Shown: positions 18,857-27,088 of the stretch, one piece after another
Position numbering within the stretch: position 1 is the stretch's first letter
Layout of the letters: every line of letters begins with the position of its first letter
NCBI RefSeq assembly: GCF_049056525.1
Contig: NZ_JBHUPT010000029.1
Coordinates: forward strand, 1-64,000
Source of the DNA: Leisingera coralii
GTDB taxonomy: Bacteria; Pseudomonadota; Alphaproteobacteria; Rhodobacterales; Rhodobacteraceae
Direction of reading: 5' to 3'
DNA length: 64,000 bases
The notes under the pieces: generated by a model
What the model saw: the letters and a program-made list of their open reading frames with translations, nothing else
Database searches by the model: none
Told to the model about the DNA's origin: nothing
Position numbers and translations under genes: made by a program

Positions 18857-19789
18857 ATGCGTATCGTCAGAGATTATGAATTCGTCGAAGACCAGGACCG
18901 GGGCGCCACCGTTGCCATCGGCAACTTCGACGGCGTGCATCTGGGCCATCAGTCGGTGATCGAGCTGGCCCGCAAGGCCGCGCCGGACGCGCCCCTGGGG
19001 GTGATGACGTTTGAGCCGCACCCGCGCGAGTATTTTGCGCCCGATGCCCCGCCCTTTCGCCTGATGCGGGCCGAGACCCGCGCCCACCGGCTGGAGAAGC
19101 TGGGGGTGGAGCGGCTGTATGAGCTGAATTTCAATACCGCGCTGTCGAGCCTGACGCCGGAGGAATTCGCCCGCGACGTGATCGCCGAGGGGCTGGGGCT
19201 GGCGCATGTGGTGGTGGGCGCCGATTTCTGTTTCGGCAAGGGCCGGGCCGGCAATGCCGAGGACTTGCAGCGCTTTGGCGGGCAGTACGGCTTTGGCGTC
19301 ACCATTGCGCCCCTGATGGAATATTCCGAGCACGCGGTGTCCTCCACCGCGATCCGCAACGCGCTGAGCGAGGGCCGCCCGGCAGATGCCAAGGAGATGC
19401 TGGGCCACTGGCACCGGATCGAGGGCACCGTGATCGGCGGCGAGCAGCGCGGCCGGGAGCTGGGCTTTCCCACCGCCAACATGTCGATTGACGGGCTGCA
19501 CCAGCCGCGGTTCGGGGTTTATGCGGTGCTGGTCGATGTGCTGGAGGGTCCGCATGCGGGCAGCTATCACGGCGCGGCCTCCATCGGGGTCCGTCCGATG
19601 TTCGGCGGCGTGGTGCCCAATATCGAGACCTTCCTGTTCGATTTCTCCGGCGACCTGTATGGTGCAACGCTGTCGGTGGGGCTGGTCGAATTCCTGCGGC
19701 CTGAGCTGAAGTTCGACGGGCTGGAGGCGCTGATCGAACAGATGGATGCGGATTGCGCCCAGGCGCGTGAAATCCTGGCGGCGCTATGA
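18857..19789 (+). CDS. ribF: Bifunctional riboflavin kinase / FAD synthetase RibF
   Basis: Converts riboflavin to FMN and FMN to FAD. The N-terminal FMN adenylyltransferase domain contains GNFDGVHLGHQ (residues 22-32, HxGH-type) and VSSTAIRNAL near 158-167. The C-terminal kinase domain contains GGEQRGRELGFPTANM around residue 195-210 (the PTAN motif binds ATP and Mg). The length of 310 aa is normal. The stop overlaps the next gene by ATGA. No FMN riboswitch was recognised upstream, as expected for a housekeeping ribF. Confidence 0.96.
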   Translation: MRIVRDYEFVEDQDRGATVAIGNFDGVHLGHQSVIELARKAAPDAPLGVMTFEPHPREYFAPDAPPFRLMRAETRAHRLEKLGVERLYELNFNTALSSLTPEEFARDVIAEGLGLAHVVVGADFCFGKGRAGNAEDLQRFGGQYGFGVTIAPLMEYSEHAVSSTAIRNALSEGRPADAKEMLGHWHRIEGTVIGGEQRGRELGFPTANMSIDGLHQPRFGVYAVLVDVLEGPHAGSYHGAASIGVRPMFGGVVPNIETFLFDFSGDLYGATLSVGLVEFLRPELKFDGLEALIEQMDADCAQAREILAAL

Positions 19790-20268
19790 AACCGGGCAAG
19801 GACGTGATCGACCGCTCGGGCCTGGGCAAGCGCTTCTGGGAGAAGAAGCCGCTGGACAAGATGAGCCAGAAGGAATGGGAAGCGCTGTGCGACGGCTGCG
19901 GCAAATGCTGCCTGAACAAGCTGGAGGATGAGGACAGCGGCGAGGTGGCGCTGACCCGGGTGGCCTGCCGCCTGCTGGACGACAGCACCTGCCGCTGCTC
20001 GCAGTATCCGATCCGGCATCAGTTCGTGCCCGAATGCATCGTGCTGAAGCCGGACAACCTGGACACCCACGCCTATTGGATGCCGGAAACCTGCGCCTAC
20101 CGGCTCTTGTGGCAGGGCAAGCCGCTGCCGGAGTGGCACCCGCTGCTGACCGGCACCCCCGAAAGCGTGCATGAGGCCGGGGTTTCGGTGCGCGGCTGGA
20201 CGGTGTCGGAATTCGAAATCGCCGAAGAAGAGTGGGAAGACCACATCATCGACGAGCCCATGGGCTGA
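19786..20268 (+). CDS. YcgN/UPF0260-family cysteine cluster protein
   Basis: A 160-aa cytosolic protein. Cysteines C35, C38, C41 and C42 (LCDGCGKCC) start a CxxCxxCC cluster, with further Cys in VACRLL, STCRCSQYP, PECIVL and ETCAYR, the signature of the zinc/iron-chelating YkgJ/YcgN family. It overlaps the ribF stop by 4 bp, so it is translationally coupled to it. A metal-related role is inferred; no activity is established for this family. Confidence 0.92.
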   Translation: MKPGKDVIDRSGLGKRFWEKKPLDKMSQKEWEALCDGCGKCCLNKLEDEDSGEVALTRVACRLLDDSTCRCSQYPIRHQFVPECIVLKPDNLDTHAYWMPETCAYRLLWQGKPLPEWHPLLTGTPESVHEAGVSVRGWTVSEFEIAEEEWEDHIIDEPMG

Positions 20269-20464
20269 TACAGCGGCGGCGGGCGGGCTGGTCGCGCAAT
20301 TGCCGCTGTGGTCCCCGGACGCGGCGCTGGCCGGGATCGCTGGGGTACTTCCCCGCCCGGCTGTTTTGACGTTCCGGCGGGCCGCCTATTCACCGCTTGG
20401 CAGCGGAGCGGGGCTGGCTTAGGTCTGGGAGCGGACAGCCGCAACAGACCAAGGACCCAGCCCG

Positions 20465-21499
20465 ATGCATTTCGCCTCCGACAACTCCGGCCCGGTGCCG
20501 CAGCAGATCCTCGACGCTTTGTCCGCGGCCAACCGGGGCTATGCCATGGGTTATGGCGCCGACGCGGAAATGGCCGAAGTGACGGCGCGAATCCGGGAGA
20601 TTTTCGAGGCGCCGGAGGCGGCGGTCTACCTGGTGGCCACCGGCACCGCCGCCAATGTGCTGGCGCTGTCGACGCTGGCGCAGCCCTGGCAGACGGTGTT
20701 CTGCACCAAGCCTGCCCATATCAACATGGATGAATGCAACGCGCCGGAGTTCTACAGCGGCGGCGCCAAGCTGACGCTGGTGACGGAGGCGGACAAGATG
20801 ACCTCCGAGGGGTTACGCGCTGCCATCGAGGGCGAGGAGACCCGCGGCGTGCACGGGCCGCAGCGGGGGCCGGTGTCGCTGACCCAGGTGACGGAGTTCG
20901 GCACTGTCTACAGCCTGGCGGAGCTGCAATCGGTCTGCGGCGCGGCCAAGGAATACGGGCTGCCGGTGCATATGGACGGCGCGCGGTTCACCAATGCGCT
21001 GGTATCGCTGGGCTGCACGCCCGCCGGGATGACCTGGAAGGCGGGCGTGGATGCGGTGTCGTTCGGCGGCACCAAGAACGGCTGCCTGGGGGTGGAGGCG
21101 GTGATCTTCTTTGACCCCAAACACGCGCAGGAGTTCGAGTACCGCCGCAAGCGCGGTGCGCATCTGTTCTCCAAGCACCGCTACCTGTCGGCGCAGATGC
21201 TGGCCTACCTCAGCGATGACCTGTGGCTGAAGAACGCCCGCGCGGCCAATGCCAAGGCGGCGCTGCTGGCCGAAGGGCTGGAGGCGGCGGGCGCGCATTT
21301 CACCCATCCGCCGCAGGCCAACATGATCTTTGCCGCCCTGCCCCGCCGCAAGCATCAGGAATTGTTTGCGGCAGGCGCCATCTATCACCTGTGGGACGGG
21401 CTGCTGCAAGGGCCGGAGAACGAGATGGTCACCGCGCGGTTCGTCTGCGACTGGTCGGTGCCGGAAGAGGACATCCGGGCGTTCCTGTCGCTGTTGTGA
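20465..21499 (+). CDS. ltaE: Low-specificity L-threonine aldolase
   Basis: PLP-dependent fold-type I enzyme splitting L-threonine or allo-threonine to glycine and acetaldehyde. The 344-aa protein has an N-terminal DNSGPVP substrate motif (residues 6-12), the HMDGAR motif (169-174) whose Asp contacts the PLP ring, and the Schiff-base lysine K204 in SFGGTKNG. It is preceded by about 200 bp without a gene and followed by the second copy of the intergenic hairpin repeat. It may also act on beta-hydroxy amino acids such as beta-hydroxyaspartate, which cannot be decided here. Confidence 0.93.
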   Translation: MHFASDNSGPVPQQILDALSAANRGYAMGYGADAEMAEVTARIREIFEAPEAAVYLVATGTAANVLALSTLAQPWQTVFCTKPAHINMDECNAPEFYSGGAKLTLVTEADKMTSEGLRAAIEGEETRGVHGPQRGPVSLTQVTEFGTVYSLAELQSVCGAAKEYGLPVHMDGARFTNALVSLGCTPAGMTWKAGVDAVSFGGTKNGCLGVEAVIFFDPKHAQEFEYRRKRGAHLFSKHRYLSAQMLAYLSDDLWLKNARAANAKAALLAEGLEAAGAHFTHPPQANMIFAALPRRKHQELFAAGAIYHLWDGLLQGPENEMVTARFVCDWSVPEEDIRAFLSLL

Positions 21500-21506
21500 C
21501 CGCAGG

Positions 21507-21557
21507 CAGGGGGCTTTGCCCCCTGACCCCCAGGGTATTTTCAACCAAAAAGAAGCA
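21507..21557 (+). repeat. Intergenic hairpin-tail repeat, copy 2
   Basis: CAGGGGG / CCCCCTG stem with loop CTTTG (21507-21525), then ACCCCCAGGG-TATTTTCAACC and AAGAAGCA. It is the same layout and orientation as copy 1. The stem has changed at matching positions on both sides (CTGGGGG/CCCCCAG versus CAGGGGG/CCCCCTG), which suggests the hairpin itself is selected. Confidence 0.75.
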
Positions 21558-21563
21558 ACCGGC

Positions 21564-22157
21564 CTAGTGGCGGCCCTGCGCCCAGAGGAGCGCGTCCTCC
21601 AGCCGGTCGTCGCCCCAGAAAATCTCGCCTGCCACCGCAAAGCTGGGGGCGCCGAAGATGCCAAGATCCATCGCCTCCTCCGTGGCATCGGCGAGCATCT
21701 TCACTGTCTTTTCCGACTGTGCCTCGGCCAGCACCCGGGCCGGATCCTGGCCCGCGGCCTCCAGGCTGGCGGTGAGGTTCGGGTCCTCGCCCGCTGGCTG
21801 GCCGGCCTCGAACCAGCAGCGGTAGGCGGCCTGGGTATAGGCCTCGCCCCAGCCCTCCGCCGCGCCAAGCGCCGCGACCTGGTTGGCCAGCACCAGTTCG
21901 GGCAGCGGGTAAGGCGCGGGCAGCCGCACATGGAAGCCGTAGCGCTGCGCGCGGCGTTCTATGTCGCGCCACATGTATGCGGTCTTTTCCGGCTTGTCCT
22001 TGAAGGGGATGTTGTTCTGCACCGTCATCACGTGGCGCACGTTGAAGGGGCGCCATCGGACTGGAACACCCGCCTTGGCCGCCGCGTCCGCGATCCGCAT
22101 CACGGTCAAGTAGGTGTAGGTGCTGCCGATCGAATACCAGAAATCAAGCCTGGGCAT
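21564..22157 (-). CDS. 2-hydroxychromene-2-carboxylate isomerase family protein (GST-kappa-like), copy 1
   Basis: A 197-aa DsbA-fold protein related to GST kappa and to HCCA isomerase of naphthalene degradation, which acts with glutathione. The active-site serine region is WYSIGSTYTYL near residues 7-17. The C-terminal half has the GIFGAPSFAV cis-Pro loop and EIFWGDDRLEDAL motif of the family. The start at 22157 is preceded by GGGAGGA. It is the last gene of a minus-strand cluster that starts with a second paralogue at 24479. No other naphthalene genes are present, so another glutathione-dependent isomerisation is likely. Confidence 0.88.
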   Translation of the reverse strand: MPRLDFWYSIGSTYTYLTVMRIADAAAKAGVPVRWRPFNVRHVMTVQNNIPFKDKPEKTAYMWRDIERRAQRYGFHVRLPAPYPLPELVLANQVAALGAAEGWGEAYTQAAYRCWFEAGQPAGEDPNLTASLEAAGQDPARVLAEAQSEKTVKMLADATEEAMDLGIFGAPSFAVAGEIFWGDDRLEDALLWAQGRH

Positions 22158-22251
22158 GTAATCCTCCCGCCGATGAAACAACTGCAAGCCAGTCTAGGGC
22201 GGGCCCGGGCAGAAAGAAACGCCCGGGGCCTGCGGCAGCGGAAGCGGGCGG

Positions 22252-23010
22252 TCAGAACTTGCCGTTATCGTTCTTCCATTCGCTGCGCGGCGGGATGGTC
22301 TCGACCGTGTCCCAGTGCTCCGCGATCCGGCCGTCTTCGATGCGGTAGAGATCGTAGAAGCTGGTGTGGGCGCCGTTCCGCTGCCCCTCGCTGGCGCAGA
22401 GCACGAAATTGCCCTCGGCCAGCACCCGGTGGAGATGCTGGTAGCGGATGGCCGGTGCGCCGTTTTCCGGGGCCGCCAGAGCGTCGCGGAGGGCCGGCAG
22501 CCCGTCCGCCAGGTCCGGGTTGTGCTGGATGAGATCCGGGCGGACAAAATCCGGCAGCAGGTCCAGCTGCCGCCCGATCAGCACCTCTTCGGTGTAGCTG
22601 CGGGCAAGGGCGCGGTTGGCCTCGGTCTTGTCCGGACCGGTGATGTCCGTGGCCCCGTCCTGCATCCCCCGCCCCGAGGGGTTGGGCCCGCGCAGGGGCT
22701 GGATATTGTCCCAGTGCTCCACCGCCTGGCCGTCCTCGAACCGGAACACCTCGAAGGCCGCACGCAGGGAGGAGAAGTCGTATTCGATATGGGCAAAGGC
22801 AAAGTCGCCGTCCTCGAACACCCGTTTGAAACGCACCTTGGGGGAGGTTTTGGCGAGGCGGGCAAACAGCTCCGCCAGGCCCTCGCTGCCCTCATGGGTC
22901 TGCGGGTTGTGCTGGATGTACTTGTCCTCATTGACCACGGCGGCCGCCGCGGGGTCGCCGGTCTCGAGGCCCTTGAGGAGTGTTTTCAGCAGATCCTTCT
23001 TCGATGCCAT
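22252..23010 (-). CDS. Tandem SnoaL-like/NTF2-fold protein
   Basis: A 252-aa protein made of two SnoaL/NTF2-like domains in series: residues about 1-115 (NEDKYIQHNPQTHEG, later EVFRFEDGQAVEHWDNIQ) and about 130-250 (RPDLIQHNPDLADG, later DLYRIEDGRIAEHWDTVE). The repeated QHNP and EDG-EHWD motifs show internal duplication. SnoaL-like domains bind small hydrophobic substrates and can act as isomerases or hydrolases, often without known function. It lies between the alpha/beta hydrolase and the HCCA-isomerase-like gene on the same strand. Confidence 0.85.
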   Translation of the reverse strand: MASKKDLLKTLLKGLETGDPAAAAVVNEDKYIQHNPQTHEGSEGLAELFARLAKTSPKVRFKRVFEDGDFAFAHIEYDFSSLRAAFEVFRFEDGQAVEHWDNIQPLRGPNPSGRGMQDGATDITGPDKTEANRALARSYTEEVLIGRQLDLLPDFVRPDLIQHNPDLADGLPALRDALAAPENGAPAIRYQHLHRVLAEGNFVLCASEGQRNGAHTSFYDLYRIEDGRIAEHWDTVETIPPRSEWKNDNGKF

Positions 23011-23079
23011 CCGTGCGTCCTCCGCCGCTGCAGTCCGTTCTGCCCTATCCTGCCCTGCCTGCAGCGGCAGCGCAAAGGA

Positions 23080-23880
23080 TCAGCCCGGCTGCCAGAACCG
23101 GCGCAGCAGTTCAGCGGTCTCTTGCGGGTGGGTGACCGGCAGCATGTGGCCTGCGCCGGGCACCGAGACGGCGCGGGCATCGGACAGGCGGCGGGTGAGG
23201 CCCTGGGCAATCTCTGCCATCACCGGCGGGCTGTCCGAGCCGGTGACCAGCAGCGCAGGCATCGTGACGGGATCCAGTGCCCCCGGAGCCAGGGTGGCGT
23301 TTTCATCCAGATAGAGCGTGCCGTAGCTGGCCGGGATCACCGGCATTGCGCGCATCATCGCGGCGCGCAGCTGCTCCGGCAGGTCGGGCCATTTCGGCTC
23401 TCCCGGCCCCCACAGGCGGTTGAACAGCCGGGTTGTCAGCTCCAGATCGCCGGCGGCCCAGGCCGCGTCGATGGGCTGGCTGTCCGCCTCTACCGCGGCC
23501 AGCACGTCCGGGGCGTCCGCCTTGGCCACGGCAAACAGCACCGGCTCGATCAGGGTCAGGCTGCGCACCAGATGCGGCCGCGCCATCGCCATGCGCAGGG
23601 CAACGGTGGCGCCGAAGGAATGGCCGACCAGGTCCACCGGTTCGGTCAGCAGCGCCAGCCCGGCCTCCACGTTCAGCAGCTGGTAGTTGCCCTGCCCGTC
23701 CCAGTCCGGGCTGCGGCCGTGGCTGAGCATGTCGAAGGCGGTGAGGGTGATGTCCTCCGCCATCACTTCTGCCAGGCCGCGCCAGGCGCCGGAATGGGCC
23801 AGCGAGCAATGCACCGCCAGCACCGGCCGCGGGCCCTGCCCGAAGCTGCGCGAGAAGATACCGTCCAGCTGAGCCGTCAC
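23080..23880 (-). CDS. Alpha/beta-hydrolase fold protein
   Basis: A 266-aa cytosolic hydrolase. It shows HCSLAHSGAWRGLA near residue 24 (oxyanion region), the nucleophile elbow VGHSFG (about 96-101), and the C-terminal PGAGHMLPVTHP with the catalytic His. The start is a GTG at 23880 whose TGA-overlapping GTGA joins it to the upstream isomerase-like gene, a classic coupled start. It is probably an esterase or C-C hydrolase acting in the same pathway as its neighbours; the substrate is unknown. Confidence 0.88.
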   Translation of the reverse strand: MTAQLDGIFSRSFGQGPRPVLAVHCSLAHSGAWRGLAEVMAEDITLTAFDMLSHGRSPDWDGQGNYQLLNVEAGLALLTEPVDLVGHSFGATVALRMAMARPHLVRSLTLIEPVLFAVAKADAPDVLAAVEADSQPIDAAWAAGDLELTTRLFNRLWGPGEPKWPDLPEQLRAAMMRAMPVIPASYGTLYLDENATLAPGALDPVTMPALLVTGSDSPPVMAEIAQGLTRRLSDARAVSVPGAGHMLPVTHPQETAELLRRFWQPG

Positions 23881-24479
23881 GCCGCGGCCTCCGCCAGATG
23901 GGCGTCCAGATCCTCCAGCCGGTCCTGGCCCCAGAACCTGGCGCCGTCCGCCGTCACCCAGAACGGCGCGCCGAACACGCCGGCCTTGACCGCGTCCTCG
24001 AGGTTTTGCGCATAGGTCTCCGCGCCGGCCAGGAGGCCGCTGTCCGCAAGCGCGGCGTCGAAGCCGGCGCCCGCGAGGCAGGCGCGGATCACCGCATCGT
24101 CTGCGATGTCCTTCTCCTCGGCCCAGCAGGCGCGCAGGATGGAATGGACCAGCTGACCCATATCGCCGCCGCCCGCGTTTTGGGCTGCGATGATGGCATA
24201 GGAGGACGGGGCCGCATTGGTGGGCCAATGGGCGGGCTTGAGGTTGATGGGCAGGCCCAGCTTGGCCGCCTGCCGCTCCAGCTCGATCAGCCGGTATTCC
24301 TGGCGCGCCGGATGCCGCTCGCCCGGGGGCGTGCCGCCGGTGCGGGAAAACAGCGCCAGGATGTCCAGCGGCTTGCAGGTCACCTCGGCGCCGTGGCGGG
24401 CCGCAATTTCCCACGGGCGGGTTCCGGCGAGATAGGAAAATGGCGAAAGGGTGGAAAAGTAGAAATCAATTGCTGCCAT
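23877..24479 (-). CDS. 2-hydroxychromene-2-carboxylate isomerase family protein, copy 2
   Basis: A 200-aa GST-kappa/HCCA-isomerase-like protein. FYFSTLSPFSYLAGTRPW (residues 5-22) carries the SPxSYLA active-site region with the catalytic Ser, and GVFGAPFWV plus RFWGQDRLEDLD match the C-terminal family motifs. It is the first gene of the minus-strand cluster and is coupled to the hydrolase by a 4-bp overlap. It is divergent from prs. Two different family members in one cluster suggest two glutathione-dependent steps or specificity for two substrates. Confidence 0.9.
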   Translation of the reverse strand: MAAIDFYFSTLSPFSYLAGTRPWEIAARHGAEVTCKPLDILALFSRTGGTPPGERHPARQEYRLIELERQAAKLGLPINLKPAHWPTNAAPSSYAIIAAQNAGGGDMGQLVHSILRACWAEEKDIADDAVIRACLAGAGFDAALADSGLLAGAETYAQNLEDAVKAGVFGAPFWVTADGARFWGQDRLEDLDAHLAEAAA

Positions 24480-24586
24480 AGGATGTATCTCCCGCTTAGA
24501 ACTTTGCGCGAAGGTAAGTGCATGATAAGCGGGGTTCAATATCACGAATCTGACACATTGCCATTGCTGCCTGGGGATAACAGCCA

Positions 24587-25609
24587 ATGCCGACCTTGAA
24601 CGAACCCAAGCTGATTGCTGGGAACGCCAACCTTCTTCTTGCCCAAGCCATTACCCGCCGCATGAGCCTGCACCGCGGTGTCGACCAGGGGCTGGTGGAT
24701 GCCCGCGTCGAGCGGTTCAATGACGGCGAGATCTTCGTCGAAGTCTATGAGAACGTCCGCGGCGAGGACATGTTCATCATCCAGCCGACCTCGAACCCGG
24801 CCAATGACAACCTGATGGAGCTCTTGATCATCGCCGATGCGCTGCGCCGCTCCTCGGCCCAGCGGATCACCGCGGTGATCCCCTACTTCGGCTATGCCCG
24901 CCAGGACCGCCGCACCAAGGCGCGCACCCCGATCTCCGCCAAGCTGGTCGCCAACATGCTGACCGGCGCGGGCGTCGAGCGGGTGCTGACCATGGACCTG
25001 CACGCGGCGCAGATCCAGGGCTTCTTCGACATTCCGGTGGACAACCTCTATGCCTCGCCGATTTTTGCGCTGGACGTGAAGGACCAGTTCAAGGACCAGA
25101 TGTCCGAGATCATGGTGGTGTCCCCCGACGTCGGCGGCGTGGCCCGTGCCCGCGAGCTGGCCAAGCGCATCAACGCGCCGCTGTCGATCGTCGACAAGCG
25201 CCGCGAGAAGCCGGGTGAAGTGGCGGAGATGACCGTGATCGGCGACGTGAAGGACAAGATCTGCCTGATCGTCGACGACATGTGCGACACCGCCGGCACC
25301 CTGTGCAAGGCCGCCCAGGTGCTGCTGGACAACGGCGCCAAGGAAGTGCACGCCTATATCACCCACGGCGTGATGAGCGGCCCGGCGGTGGAGCGTGTGT
25401 CCAACTCGGTGATGAAGTCGCTGGTGTTGACCGACTCGATCCAGCCGACCGAGGAAGTGAAAGCCGCGCCGAACATCCGCATCGTGCCGACCGCGCCGCT
25501 GTTTACCCAGGCGATCCTGAACATCTGGCACGGCACCTCTGTGTCGTCGCTGTTCGAGGACAAGACGCTGGTTCCGATCTACGAGAACCTCTACTCGAAC
25601 GGCGGCTGA
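24587..25609 (+). CDS. prs: Ribose-phosphate pyrophosphokinase (PRPP synthase)
   Basis: Makes PRPP from ribose 5-phosphate and ATP for purine, pyrimidine, His, Trp and NAD synthesis. The 340-aa protein shows RFNDGEIFVEV near residue 44, PYFGYARQDR (flexible loop, about 102-111), the divalent-metal motif TMDLHAAQIQGFF (about 134-146), and the PRPP-binding loop IVDDMCDTAGT near 224-234. It is class I. The gene is monocistronic with its own terminator and divergent from the isomerase/hydrolase cluster. Confidence 0.97.
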   Translation: MPTLNEPKLIAGNANLLLAQAITRRMSLHRGVDQGLVDARVERFNDGEIFVEVYENVRGEDMFIIQPTSNPANDNLMELLIIADALRRSSAQRITAVIPYFGYARQDRRTKARTPISAKLVANMLTGAGVERVLTMDLHAAQIQGFFDIPVDNLYASPIFALDVKDQFKDQMSEIMVVSPDVGGVARARELAKRINAPLSIVDKRREKPGEVAEMTVIGDVKDKICLIVDDMCDTAGTLCKAAQVLLDNGAKEVHAYITHGVMSGPAVERVSNSVMKSLVLTDSIQPTEEVKAAPNIRIVPTAPLFTQAILNIWHGTSVSSLFEDKTLVPIYENLYSNGG

Positions 25610-25634
25610 GGCGGCCCCGGTTTCCGGATTTGAG

Positions 25635-25662
25635 AAAGCCCCGCCATTGTGCGGGGCTTTTT
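25635..25662 (+). terminator. Terminator of prs
   Basis: AAAGCCCCGC / GCGGGGCTTT 10-bp stem (25635-25660) with a 6-nt loop and trailing T residues. The A-tract before the stem means it could also stop transcripts arriving from DUF2938 on the other strand. Confidence 0.9.
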
Positions 25663-25699
25663 GCTGCTGCCGCCTGTCCCGGCGCCTGGCCGCCAGGTT

Positions 25700-26188
25700 T
25701 TACAGCTGTGCCAGGCAAAGCGCCGACAGCCACAGCCCTGCCCCGAAGGTGAGATGCGTTGCCAGGCTTTTCAACCGGGCCTTGTTCGGGGCGGGTGTCC
25801 GCCGGGCGGCCAGGCCTGCGCCCATGCCCGGCTGCAGGATCAGGAAGGGCGCCGCGAGCGTCAGGACGCCGAAGGCCAGAGCGGGCCAAGGGCTTGGGTT
25901 ATCTATCCAGGCCCGGCCAGCTGCGGGCAGAAACAGGGCCGCAAACACGATGCCGGTCAGGTAGTGCGCGATCCAGCCGATCAGCCGTTCGCCGCGGACA
26001 GGCGGGCTGGCCGTGATCGGACGGTGAACGAAGCGTCCCCGGACGGCATGGCCCAGCCAGCGCCCGGCCAGAGCGTAGTCCAGTGTTTGGAACCGCAGCA
26101 GATGTTTCTGAACCAGTGTCCCCAAGTCCATGGTCGCCGTTGCTCCTATGCCGACAAATAACGCGCTGAAAATGAAATTGTGGTCCAT
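25700..26188 (-). CDS. DUF2938 family membrane protein
   Basis: A 162-aa integral membrane protein with about four hydrophobic helices (near 5-22, 70-90, 102-120 and 140-160), matching DUF2938. The conserved early TMDLGT motif and GRWLGH are present. It is divergent from a merR-type gene, and its start lies 43 bp from a promoter with a 19-bp spacer covered by a palindrome, the classic layout of a MerR-activated gene. Function is unknown; regulation suggests a response to a metal, thiol-reactive compound or drug. Confidence 0.85.
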   Translation of the reverse strand: MDHNFIFSALFVGIGATATMDLGTLVQKHLLRFQTLDYALAGRWLGHAVRGRFVHRPITASPPVRGERLIGWIAHYLTGIVFAALFLPAAGRAWIDNPSPWPALAFGVLTLAAPFLILQPGMGAGLAARRTPAPNKARLKSLATHLTFGAGLWLSALCLAQL

Positions 26189-26230
26189 ATGGCCCTTTGC
26201 CTTTGCTGTTTTGGTGTCACGTCTGTGGCG

Positions 26231-26261
26231 GGCCTACGACTTGAAGTTCACTTTAAGTCAA
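26231..26261 (-). promoter_or_regulatory. MerR-type promoter/operator of the DUF2938 gene
   Basis: On the minus strand TTGACT (26256-26261) and TAGGCC (26231-26236) are separated by 19 bp, the overlong spacing typical of MerR-activated promoters. The spacer is filled by a 22-bp inverted repeat at 26238-26259: GACTTGAAGT and ACTTTAAGTC, which match as palindromic arms except for one pair, around a central TC. The -10 is weak, as expected for an activator-dependent promoter. Confidence 0.75.
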
Positions 26262-26326
26262 GCCTGTTTCCGGGGCTGGCCTTGCCAGTTCCGCCGCGGC
26301 GTGCCAGCCTTGCTTCTTGAAGCCAG

Positions 26327-26338
26327 CTTGAGGTCAAG
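26327..26338. promoter_or_regulatory. Short palindrome upstream of merR, possible second operator
   Basis: CTTGA-GG-TCAAG lies immediately before the merR-like start codon and shares the CTTGA/TCAAG half-sites of the main operator. It could be used for autoregulation. It also overlaps the position expected for the ribosome binding site (AGGTCAAGG). Confidence 0.45.
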
Positions 26339-26339
26339 G

Positions 26340-26741
26340 ATGAAACTTCTGGATATCGGCGAGGTTGCGGAGCGCTCCGGCGTCGCAGCCTCGGCGCTGC
26401 GGTATTATGAGGAGATCGGGCTGATCACCTCGATCGGGCGCAAGGGGCTGCGGCGGCAGTTCGGGCCGGAAACGCTGCTGCAGCTGTCGCTGATCACCCT
26501 CGGTAAGGCGGCCGGGTTTTCACTGCAGGAGATTGCCGGGATGTTCGGACAGGACGGCCGGCCGGATCTGCCGCGGGACCAGCTGCACGCCCGCGCCGAC
26601 GCGCTGGAGGCGCAGATCCGCGAGCTGTCCATGCTGCGGGAAGCGCTGCGCCATGTGGCGGACTGCCCGGCGCCCAGCCATATGGAGTGCCCCAAGTTCC
26701 GGAAGCTGCTGCGCACCGGACGCCTAACGGCCAAGGTCTAA
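26340..26741 (+). CDS. MerR-family transcriptional regulator with C-x7-C motif
   Basis: A 133-aa activator. The N-terminal winged helix-turn-helix (DIGEVAERSGVAASALRYYE, residues 5-24) is followed by the dimerisation helix (about 78-108). C109 and C117 in DCPAPSHMECP are spaced C-x7-C, the same spacing as the metal loop of CueR, and the overall length is also CueR-like. It is not SoxR, which has four clustered Cys. The start at 26340 gives the usual MKLLDIGEVA. Its likely target is the divergent DUF2938 gene. Whether it senses a metal or a reactive compound is not known. Confidence 0.87.
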   Translation: MKLLDIGEVAERSGVAASALRYYEEIGLITSIGRKGLRRQFGPETLLQLSLITLGKAAGFSLQEIAGMFGQDGRPDLPRDQLHARADALEAQIRELSMLREALRHVADCPAPSHMECPKFRKLLRTGRLTAKV

Positions 26742-27088
26742 CCGACGTCCCAGTCATCGGCATACGGCAGTTCGCCGATGGCCAGCCAGGCGGCGCGCAG
26801 GCGGGCGGCGCGGCTGTCGGCCCAGGTGCGGAAGACAATCTCAAACCCCTCGCAGGTGATGTTTTCCGCCACCAGCTCTGCCCGGATGGCCGCTGAGGTG
26901 TCCATGTCCCAGAGCGACACCGACACATGCACCGAGGGCGGGCGGGCAAACGGCTCGGCAAACTGCACCGCCCGGCGCCGCTCGCGCGGGCCGGAGCCGG
27001 TCCACATCTCGCCGCCATCCTCGAAATCCGAAAAGATCCCGATATCGCCCTGATCGACCCCCGTGCGGGGGTTGCGCAGTCTTTTCAT
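26738..27088 (-). CDS. H-type lectin domain protein
   Basis: A 116-aa small protein consisting of one H-type lectin domain, as in Helix pomatia agglutinin and discoidin. Motifs are GDIGIFSDFEDGGEMW near the start, VHVSVSLWDMD, and the late FRTWADSRAARLRAAWLAIGE region. No signal peptide is seen. ATG 27088 gives this domain almost exactly; an in-frame ATG at 27130 would add 14 residues. It converges on the merR-like gene and overlaps it by 4 bp at the stops. Carbohydrate binding is inferred from the family. Confidence 0.8.
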   Translation of the reverse strand: MKRLRNPRTGVDQGDIGIFSDFEDGGEMWTGSGPRERRRAVQFAEPFARPPSVHVSVSLWDMDTSAAIRAELVAENITCEGFEIVFRTWADSRAARLRAAWLAIGELPYADDWDVG

